From positions 23,253,498 through 23,317,497 of the forward strand of contig NC_026660.2 of NCBI RefSeq assembly GCF_000004075.3: a stretch of DNA of 64,000 bases, in the 5' to 3' direction. Shown here piece after piece: positions 54,375-64,000 of the stretch. The notes beneath the pieces were generated by a model. That model saw only the letters and a program-made list of their open reading frames with translations, was not told where the DNA came from and ran no database searches. This DNA comes from Cucumis sativus (taxonomy: Eukaryota; Streptophyta; Magnoliopsida; Cucurbitales; Cucurbitaceae). The number at the start of each line of letters is the position of its first letter. Position 1 is the first letter of the stretch. The position numbers and the translations under genes are program-made.

Positions 54375-55532
54375 AAATATACAAAGGGTAAATATTTTGT
54401 GAAAATGTTGTATTTTTTACTATTATCCAAAATTATATTAATAATTCTAAAGCTAAAATCCCATTTTAATCAAATATTTTGGGGCTTGCTTTAGTTTATG
54501 CTGCTAAATTTTAGTTATTAATAAATCTTAATTTTGTTTTCTTAATAAAATTGGTTAAGATGTATAATAATAATTTTCACGTAAACATGTAAATTCAAAG
54601 TTATATAGTGAATGGTTGATAGACAATAAGTTTTCTGGAAAAAAAAAAACGAAAATAAACTAATAGTAAAAACTACATTTTGTGATTTATCTTACAACAA
54701 TTTAAAGTAGAATCTATATTCGTTCGTGGTATTTGTAGATTTTGAGAATTCCATTTTTTTTTTCAATAATTACGTACACATATATTTAATGTTTTGGATT
54801 TTTTTTTCATAAAATTGATTCATATTTTATTGAATGTTTTCTTCAATGCAACAATGATAGGATGAAAGTCTTACTTCAATCTCTAGGACAAAATACTATA
54901 CTAACTATAGTCAGTGATTTTGCACACAACACATGGAATAAAATGGGTAAAAAAAATACTTAATTGATGCAATTGGTGTTTATATAATCTTATAAATATG
55001 CAGAAACTACTAAAGACCAAAAACCAACCATGATTGTCATGGCTTAAATTAACATCAAACAATTAAATATGTTTTAAAACTATTTTCAAACATCAAGAAA
55101 TTGATTTCTGATTGTCTTAAAATTGCTATATCAAAATTAGATTTCATTAAAACTCTTTTAAAGACCCTTCCAAACATGTCACAGTTACATTTAATCTAAA
55201 CCTACATTCTTTGTTGCTCATGACTACACTCATGCACGTCTTCATGGGAACATTCCATTTATCCACACCCTCATGCGTATCATATCACTCCATGGAAGAA
55301 CACCAAATATAAACATAACAAAATAACCCATCTTAATTTGAAGCCTCAACCTCATGCAGCAATCTTCTATATACGGAGAGAAAACATGTTCGTTGATACT
55401 ACTAAATAAAATAAGCAGAATAGATGATCACGAAATTCCAAACTTACCAAAAGAAACTACTGAGTTCATAAGTTAAGCATATTGCATGTGAATTAACATT
55501 AATAAAAAAGGAAATGATATAGGTACTAATTA
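54375..55532. other. Intergenic region between Kdo transferase and HAD-like gene
   Basis: AT-rich with no supported gene. The right end is probably the 3' untranslated region of the HAD-like gene. Confidence 0.5.
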
Positions 55533-57179
55533 TTACTTGTAACTAGTAATGATTTTGGAATAAAAGTCCCAATTAGGATGATGTGGAGAAATGGGTGGGT
55601 TTCCAAATGGATTGTGTTTGATGAAATTAGAAACATCTTTGGCGTCGGCCACTTTTTCAAGGAAACGTCTTAGTTCACTCCCAGCTCCTAAAGCATCGTC
55701 GTTAGTATCATCTGCCTTGTACTCGTTTGGGAATATAGCAGTGTTAGGCTGCATATATAATACAAACACAATCAAAACAAAAAAAACAATTCTTAATGTA
55801 GACACAGATGTTAGGTTAGAAAATTTTTATTAAAAAAAATCTATAAATAGCAATCACTCAGACTATACCTATTCTTATTATAATCTCTTTCTGAACACAT
55901 AATTTCTTTTGAATGTAAGGAATACCTAAGTATTTTTTTAAAAACAAAAACAAAAAACAAAAGTTGGAGTTGAATACCGACCGGATTCAACAAAACTTTG
56001 TAAGGCTCGTTGTCAATTAAGAGTGTATTGGATGAACAAAATTGTGTGGAAGACCTCAAAATTCCAACTCCATTTCCTTCCCATACTTTCTTCAACTCCT
56101 TAAGAAAAATAGGTTTGCTCTTATTCTCCAAGTCAAAGAAACAGGTCTTTGTGCACTCCCCTTGATCCTATAAAAAAACCCAACAAACAAAAAAATAATA
56201 AAATTTGAATTTGACACCAATTTTTAATAAGGCTAAAAGTATAATTTATTGCAAGGTTTTGGGTACTAAATATATTGCTTACCCATGCAAATAGAAGTCT
56301 GCTTCTCAATCCATGCATTATAGAATCCAAGGCACTGTCCAAGTACCATCTATATATATACATATATGCAGATGTTTGAAAGATAATACAAACTTATTAA
56401 AAAAATAAAATTGTCTATTTAATAATTAGTTGCAAATAAAATATGGTTTTGTCAAAATTAAATTGAGATTGACTAACTCTTTTGCTGAAGACCATATACC
56501 AACTTCAAACCTCTCTAAGCAGAACTTCATAAAGTCCTCACAGAACGGTCTCTTGTAAACTAGCATAGAGATATGGACAACTAAATTAGAAAAAATAAAT
56601 GTAATTAATCTGTGTATAATGTGAGAATGGATTAAGATTGAGCACCACCATCATCTGAAATATATTTAAGATTTGATTAAAAATGTAGCTCTTATTAAAA
56701 CAGATACAACCTAAGATAGGATAGTAAAATGAAAGAAGAAAAAACAAAGACAGTAACCAAGTCTCTTTTTAAATTTTAGTTTATGAATATTATTCATGTT
56801 TATAAAACTAAAAAGAAAACCTTTTTTTTTTTTTATCCCAAGATTAGAAATCCTTGTTCATAAGTAAATGAAAAAGATAATAATAATAATTACAACAAAT
56901 CATTGAGAGAAGAAAATCAAAAGGAGAATGGTGACCATAGAAACTGCCATAGGATGCATCAGGAAGACGATGTGTTGGGATCTTTTGTCTGCCGTAACGA
57001 TAACAGACTCTGTGACAAAGAAATCCACCGATTCCCATAATCAAAAGCTTCTTTTTTGGGCCAAGACTCAAGTTTTTCATTGACAACCCCAGATCAATGT
57101 TTCCAACTTTTTCTTCTTCGTCGCTGCTGCATTTGCTTGCACCAGCTTTGTTTTTGATGGATGATGATGATTCTGCCAT
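55533..57179 (-). CDS. HAD-superfamily FCP1/SCP-like protein, probably catalytically dead
   Basis: Member of the plant FCP1-homology (NLI-interacting-factor-like) phosphatase family. Minus-strand exons: 57179-56936, 56559-56478, 56349-56283, 56167-55982, 55748-55533, in phase to 264 residues. Recognisable family blocks are YKRPFCEDFMKFCLERFEVG(IWSS), LLFAWDQGECT, SKPIFLKELKKVW, NTLLIDNEPYK and LLNPPNTAIFP, ending HHPNWDFYSKII. Family members normally have LLVLDVNGLL at the catalytic loop, whose first aspartate is the phosphoryl-accepting nucleophile. Here the aligned text is LLIMGIGGFL, with glycine at residue 49. The later DD(x)PYK is DNEPYK (N184). All other blocks and the splice sites are intact, so this is more likely a pseudoenzyme than a pseudogene. 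The substrate or partner is unknown. Confidence 0.88.
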
Positions 57180-57247
57180 TTTCAGTAGTGTGGTTTGATT
57201 TTATGATATGAGAAGTGCTGATGAAATCCGAATGACAATGTTTGGTT

Positions 57248-57261
57248 TTATATATATATAT
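57248..57261 (-). promoter_or_regulatory. Putative TATA element of the HAD-like gene
   Basis: A TATATATATATA run lies 70-80 bases upstream of the ATG at 57179, a fitting place for a TATA box with a short leader. Confidence 0.4.
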
Positions 57262-58483
57262 TGATCTGAAATTTTGGACGGCTTTTGAACTTCTCTAATA
57301 AAGGGTTGGGTTTTCCAGTAAACGGAGTTTGTGATCTGTTTAGCTTCTTAGTTGTTTTTTATTTAATGTTTGCATCACCAGAAGTAAATTTGAACTTTTA
57401 ATTACCAATTTACTTTATTAACTACCTCTTAATTTTAAGATTTTAATGTAAAAGAACAAGTTACAAATTTTATATTAATTAACTCACATCGGTTCGTACA
57501 TTCAATTCTCTGCCCACCAATGCAATTTCACTAAAAAAAGGTTAGGAAAAAGATCGAACTCAAGAGTCTACTTTGTTCAAAGGAAGATTTGTTTTGCGCA
57601 AAAGAAGATTTGTTTAATTTGCTTTTCTCTTCAAACAACCAATAAGAAAACACCTCAAATCTCAAAGAATTTTCTTTATTCCTAATGGCAAAAGAGCAGA
57701 CGCACCACCTTTTCTTTTGGAACACTCAATGTAAACAATTATATTCAAACTATTTTTACATATATAGTAAAATTTGTAAGTAACTATGATAGACTATATG
57801 TTGCATGCAAATAACAAATATCAATCTATCATTGACCGTTCGAGAGTCTAACAATAATAGATGTTTATCGTCGTTCAACTTTGTTATATTTGTAATTGTT
57901 TTAAAATATTTTATACATTTGATTATTATCTCTAATATTACTATCCATTCAAAATGAATGAGACTTGTTTTTGGACTCAAAATTGTTTAACCCACAATGA
58001 CTTTGCAACTAAATGAGTTTATAGGAATGAACCATAAAATAAATGTGCACTTTAACTTTTTTGTATATGTTTTAGTTTTTGGTATTGTTCACACGAGATT
58101 TTGAAGAAATGTATTTTGTGAAATTGAATTTTGTATATTGATGAATATTGTGAATAGAGTCTCTATTATTTACTCATTTGAAGTTTTCTCTCAAATACAA
58201 GATAAAATTTTTATAACTTCTTGATTTTTTATCTTTAGGATGTTGTAGTTGTAAGTCGATTTGAATTTTGATCTTTTGAAATCCAATGAAAGTTTAATCT
58301 TCAAAGTCTTCAATTTTTTAGAAGATGTTGATCTCAAGGTCGATACAAACTTGCACATCTCGAAAGTTTGTAGAAGTTTGAATCTTCAATTTTTCATAGT
58401 TTCAGACCTTCAATCTTCCTTTAACCAAAGTCTCCATTAAATAAATGGTAAAATTCTTTATTTATAGATAACTTTTATGGGAT
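57262..58483. other. AT-rich intergenic sequence
   Basis: No gene, RNA or element is recognisable. The open frames present are short and low in complexity. Confidence 0.5.
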
Positions 58484-58487
58484 TTAG

Positions 58488-58660
58488 GTGGGCTTGAGCC
58501 TATTTGCATGGTTAGCTCGGACTTGGGCCCATTTGCTTGTTGGTTTTGAGCTTAGGCTCATTTGCTTGTTGAGCTTGGGCTTAGGTCTCTTTGCTTGTTG
58601 GGCTTGAGCTTGGACTTGGGTCCATTTTCTTGGTGGACTCGGGCCTTGGTCCCTTGTTTG
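58488..58660. repeat. GC-richer degenerate tandem repeat, unit about 30-36 bases
   Basis: Around five diverged copies of a unit built on TTGGGCCCATTTGCTTGTTGG / GAGCTTGGGCTTAGG words run head to tail, flanked by AT-rich DNA. The minus strand stays open across it (58484-58756), giving a Lys/Gln/Ser/Pro-rich repeat translation. With no start context or similarity I do not call it a gene. Confidence 0.75.
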
Positions 58661-59659
58661 ACATGATGTTTCATCCAGAGCTTGAATTCGGTTTGATATG
58701 AGAAAACTTGACAACCCAAATCTAATCAAATTATAATCATCACAATTTTGTGACATTGACTTGGCAAAATTTAATTGACTGAAATTTCTTGGTATTATTT
58801 TAAGTTGGAGTTGGTCTATTTTTATTCATTTACCTTATACTAAGTTTTACACTAATTGCTACTATAAATTTATTAGTAACTCGAGTAACTCTTTATTGTT
58901 TATCTCCTTGTGTGAATTTTGTTTATTTCATTGAGAATATAAATAGAAGAAAATGTTTAATAATAACAATATTTGTGAAGGAAATGAATGTCGAGTTTTC
59001 AATATAATCATGGTTGGTGGAGAAATAATTACAATACATCAAAACATTTATGAAGTTTGTTCAACATATACTATGTGTGCATGTGGATCTTTCATAATTG
59101 TTACAACCATTCTTTTATCTTCCCATTAAAGTTTACCAAAAATTTATCTCCCTTGTACTTCCACTGAACCTTCTCATCAATATATCAAAATTTATATTAA
59201 AAGTTAACAAAATTACAAATAACTTTTTCATTTTGTTTCATGGACGTGTGAGAAAAATAAATAAATAGTTACAATCATAAAACGATATGTAACAAATTCT
59301 AACCTATTAACTAATTGCTTAATAATTTAGTCCATAAAGTTCTAAAATGTTATATATAATTTTTTTATTATTTCAATTTAATTATTAGGTTTCAACATTT
59401 ATCTCTCAATTTCAGTTTTTCACTAAATATTTACTTTCAATTTTCTATTTTTTAATCATGATATATAACACATATATCTATTTTATCGTGGATAGATTAT
59501 AATGTTTCATATTCTGCTATAATTAAATTCATATCTTATTTTAAATAATAGTTTTAGATTAGTTATGATTTGTATGTTTTCTTTTCTATCGAACTATTAA
59601 TATTTTGTTTTTGGCTTGTTTTATATATACTCATCTTCTTCTCTATAGATCTATTAAAA

Positions 59660-60150
59660 ATTATGAATTTATCTACTGTGATTAATGGTGATTTGGATTT
59701 TCTTATATTAACATGAATTGTTATTTACAACTATTTTGCATGTGTTCTTTTTTTTCTTTTTTTAGGGTTTGGGTTCTTGCCTGCTTAAATAAATAAAATA
59801 ATATATTAAAAAATCATCAATTCATTTACTATGATCTCTGATTGGGATTTTCTTGTATTAATTTGAATTGTTATTTAGGACTATTTTTCACGTGTTCTTT
59901 TTTTCTTTTCAAGGTTTGGGTTACTTCAATAAATAAAATAATATATTGAAAAAGTCATTAATTGATTCACTATGATCTCATTTTCTTATATTAATTTGGA
60001 TTGTTATTTAGGACTATTTTGCATGTGTTATTCTTCTTCTTCTTTTTTTAGGTTTTGGTCGCATGCTGACAAGGTTGTTTACATAATTAAAATTTATTAT
60101 GATTCGTGATTTGAATTTTCTTATATTAATTTATAACGTTATTTAGAAAC
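59660..60150. repeat. Degenerate tandem array, unit about 125-155 bases
   Basis: Units begin ACTGTGATTAATGG (59675), ACTATGATCTCTG (59828), ACTATGATCTCATT (59969) and ATTATGATTCGTG (60096). Each continues with TTTCTTATATTAAT, TTGTTATTTA(GGACTATTTTGCA) and a pyrimidine run followed by AGGTTTGGGTT. Spacing shrinks from 153 to 141 to 127 bases because internal segments are lost. Coding content is absent. Confidence 0.8.
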
Positions 60151-63100
60151 CTGAAAATAAAGGAAAGAATGGTTGTAGACACAAAAATGAATTAATTATT
60201 TAAAGAATATATTCGAATCTAACAGAAATATTTGCACAAATGTACTAAAAATTAACTGAAATAAATCAAAATCAGTCTAAATTACATAATAAACAAAATG
60301 TTAGCTGCGTTATTATTTGAACAATCAACAAATATATTGGTTTAATATCGAATATCATATAACTGATTTGTGCACAATAATTAAGGGAAAATTCATGTAA
60401 GATATATATTTCATATAAAAAATAAATATGGTTATTGATTTGGATAATTTTAATTATTTATTAGTTGAATATCGTACATATACATATGATATTACGAAAA
60501 CGTTACTTAATTATAGTAATAATAATTTACATATACTCTCATATTGTAGAATGACATTTCTAGATAGGATGTTAGGACGATTCTAAAGTGACAAATGGTT
60601 TGTCCCATTTTGTAATGCAATAATATATTAATAAATTAATATAAACCACACCAGAGGTAAGACATGGCCGATATTGACAACCACTTCATGCAAAATTACA
60701 TATCATTATTGTTGGCTAGCCCATCATGATTATTGTGCACAATATAATAAAGTAGATATGAGTCAATTATGTCAAATGCATAGTTATTTTGGTATGCCTC
60801 AATCACAAGAAGGAATAGCCCATCTGACGACGATGCTTATTATTACTGCACCATAAAAACTTTTTTGTTCTATCTTTACAATTATGTATATGTATGTAGA
60901 TTGCATTAATTATATTCTTTTTTCCAGATAGAGCACCTTTGTTCAATATAATACAACACAGTGAAACATAACTTTTCTATCTGATTTGGTGTCTATATGT
61001 GTGGCCAGTGTGTTTTAAATGTAATATATATACTTAGAAAATATACCACCATAAAGAAGAATATAAATATTCTGTGAACAAATTAAATTTGCAACAATTA
61101 AAATTAAAATTTTTTAGATTAAGGCATGTCAACGACGTGGTCGATACAGAAAATTTGTCCCACACTGTATTGAGTTATTTGACAGTAACTCCACTTTGAA
61201 GATACAGCAATCCTTCAAGAAACTTTTTGTGTAGCAGCTGCTAAAATCTGTTCTGATACCCGATTGTGTTTGTATTGCTCTCTCTCATGAAAACCAACTC
61301 TCCCATTATTGGAAGAGGGGGGGAAATGACCAACCAAATCTGAAGTTACCCAAGAAGTTGTCCGCTAAATATAGAAGAAAACATTTAAACTACATTTTTC
61401 ATTCTTCCTATTTTACAAGAAGGTGAATCTAACCCCCTTAAAAGAAATGAATAAAATTCAATATTAAAAATATCCAACAAATGTATATTCAACATGCTAA
61501 AAAGAATAATATAAATATTACAAAAAGAAGACATGTTATTTGTCGTAACGTTAACAACAACGTAACAAAAAGAATTTAAAACCACATGTGTAGCAAGAAA
61601 ACCTCCAATTGCCCTATCACATTCACATATATGTGTGGCCTATCTTTTTGTTCGTTGTTTCCCATTCTTTTTATTTGTTTTAGTGCATGTTCTTTTAGTA
61701 CATGTGTGGGTCATTTTTTTTTCCTACAATCAAATATAACTTTTACTTGTTCCATAAATTTGTGTTTGTGTCAAACAACTATATATCACATGAATATTGA
61801 AATAGTAATTATTATCAATTTGATCCAACTATATGTAACTTTAAATTTTTCATCGTCCCTCCTTTTAGGCTGTCAAATGGCCTTAGAAATTTAAACACAA
61901 TAATCTTAAACATGATTGAAAGAAACATAATTATTACAATATGGCCTAATACTTGTAAGCATTCATTTATATGTAAGTCAGATTATTATCTTGTTAGATT
62001 TTTTTGCTTCCTTAAAGCTGAAATTTAAGAATTGAATGTTAAAAACGTATTATTAGAGATGTTATTTAAATGAGGGAATTTATTATTATTTCGTTGTTTT
62101 TTACAAAGAAAAAAAGAATAAAAGAGCATTTAATTCGAAACATCAATAACTCAACTACTTTATTTATTTAATTAACAGATTTAAAATAAAAGTTTTGAGT
62201 TTTTGGCTTGTTTTAAAATCATTTACTACTTAGCCCCCACCATCCAAATTCCAAATAATGCATAATCATTGAAGGAACAAAACCCTTGCTTTCTTCTTCT
62301 TCTTCTTCTTCTTTTTGGTAATTAGATCTGTTGACTTTGGTCAATAACACTAATATTAATTATTTTAAAACTTTCTCAGTTTTCACGTTCTGCATTTAAA
62401 CTTCTCGTCCTCTTTTCATTTTTCATCAAATTTACAAATTTCCCTTTCCCACTTCTATTATTTTCTATAATATTTATATCGATACTTTTAATATATTATT
62501 TTAAAGAAAACCTTTTATTAATTTAATTTGCACGATCACATAGTAAAATTATTTGTAAGCCCTTCAAAAACATGCATGGTAAAGGCTTTACTTGGTTGTA
62601 ATTCTCTCTAATGAAATACATATGTATAGATTTACAAAAAGAGAAAATTAGGAGGAGGAGTAAGAAGAATAGGAGTAAGAGAAAGTACAAGTGTGAAGTG
62701 TGTATGAAGATGAAAGAGAGTGAGTAGTGAGGAGAATTATTTGATCGAAACCCAATAATTAAGGTGTGGAGTAGTCTAAAAAAGAACAAAAGATATAAAA
62801 GGGTGATCTTGTGGAGGGCTTGAAAAGAGAAGATGAGAGTAGGAGTTCACAAGGGGAAAAGAATGAATTGAAAATAAAAAGAGTATGGTTGTGACTGAGT
62901 TGTGATGTCAATTAGGTACAGTGTCCCTATCGGATCCAATTCGAAACAATTATTCCTTTAATCAATTAATTTAATATTTCCCCCATCAAAATAAATCAAT
63001 TGAAATTTAATTTTAAAATATAGTATCCTAATTTTATTTGTTTCTTCATATCTCTCTCTACTTTTTTTATTTTATTATTTGCCTTCTTTATAAATAAATA

Positions 63101-64000
63101 CTTCTAAAGTTCATACATACCAACACAACCCTACAACCCAAATTAATCTCGAGAAGGCAAACTTGGATAAAGAGTCAAACTTAAATAATTCAGTTTAATA
63201 AATAAATAAATTAATTAATCAACTTCACGTTTGGATTATTCTTATATTTACAATCTAATATATTCCTCCACATCTTTTTTTTCCCAGATCCCATCTAAAT
63301 TTCAAATACCTCTAGCTTTTTTTTTCCCTCTCTTTTAAATTAACCTAGTTAATAACATGGTATAAAGTCATATTTATTTACTCCTCATTTTTTTAAATCA
63401 CTTTTAGAAATGATTTTTGAAAATACATTTTCAACCTCATTTTTAGAGAGATCTCTTACTCAAGACTTGTTATATGTGTGTAGAAATCGAATGAGCTAAA
63501 AGATATAATGAATTTTACAGTATAACTATGAAACAATTAATTTAATCAAACTTTGGATTGATGAGTAGGGTTTTTTTTATATGTATCAATTACATATTGA
63601 ATATTTAAATTGATTGGAATTTTAAACATCGACATTAACTTGATTATCATTTGGACATTTGTGATCATTCCAATATATTTTATGTATTTCTATCATATAC
63701 TAGAAGTATAATTATTTAACAAATTTTCTAAAAATTATAATTTAGTTATTATTTTGAAATGAATAATTAAATTTAAATGAATATATATTATTGAAATAAT
63801 ACAAGGAGAGAATACAATTTTTTTTTTTTAATTTTATCCCTCAACTATAAGATCCATAATATACTACTGTCGTAAGCACATGCTACATTTTACATGATAA
63901 AAAACATACTTAATTACAAAACAATAATTAAAAATTAAAAAACCTACTTATTTGGCATTCTCATGCCACTTTGTTATTTTTTAAAATGAAGCTTATGACC
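60151..64000. other. AT-rich terminal region, no confident gene
   Basis: No supported coding gene. Small frames at 60674-60856, 61586-61894 (+) and 62523-62789 (-) lack recognisable motifs. A CTT trinucleotide run sits at about 62293-62312 and a purine-rich tract at 62640-62720. Confidence 0.45.

Noticed and set aside
62523-62789. Minus-strand 88-residue frame with a poly-leucine/phenylalanine stretch
   Set aside because: The hydrophobic run is the reverse of a GGA/GAA-rich tract; there is no start context or similarity.

Overview
This is a gene-sparse, AT-rich stretch of a flowering-plant nuclear genome. The evidence is GT-AG introns throughout, plant-type gene families (an SRPK kinase, eL24, an HD-Zip I factor of the LMI1/ATHB51 type, plant-clade cytosolic pyruvate kinases, a mitochondrial Kdo transferase), MITE-like and LINE debris, and microsatellites. 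It is a eudicot; a cucurbit is my guess from overall style, but nothing here proves it. I saw no bacterial operon, CRISPR array, phage or rRNA/tRNA gene.

Layout. A sulfite-exporter-like TauE/SafE membrane protein (2205-5439, +, 11 exons) is convergent with an SRPK-type serine/threonine kinase (6483-9014, -, 4 exons). Ribosomal protein eL24 follows (10671-12030, +, 5 exons) behind a typical ribosomal-protein promoter with site II and telo-box motifs. After 5.4 kb of repeats comes an LMI1-like HD-Zip I transcription factor (17484-19640, -, 3 exons). Two head-to-tail pyruvate kinase genes come next (23487-32377 and 36338-42909, both -). Each has 16 coding exons of pairwise identical length and encodes 527 residues, so they are a clear tandem duplication. 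The left copy has a decayed LINE with a 14-bp target-site duplication in its last intron. After a 5 kb gap lie a Kdo transferase gene (47976-54246, -, 12 exons) and a HAD/FCP1-like protein that has lost its expected catalytic aspartate (55533-57179, -, 5 exons). The last 6.8 kb holds only degenerate tandem repeats and AT-rich sequence.

How the genes relate. They are mostly unrelated housekeeping and regulatory genes, as expected in a plant chromosome arm. The two pyruvate kinases are the only paralogous set. The eL24 and Kdo transferase promoters share GGCCCA/TGGGCC (site II type) motifs, which suggests growth-linked expression of both. I reconstructed exon boundaries by eye from GT/AG sites, reading phase and family similarity. 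Untranslated ends are not resolved.

I did not find a convincing undescribed multi-gene system. The best leads are the catalytically degenerate FCP1-like protein, the fully exon-conserved pyruvate kinase tandem, a telo-box hairpin in intron 1 of the LMI1-like gene, and several unclassified tandem arrays and MITE-like elements.
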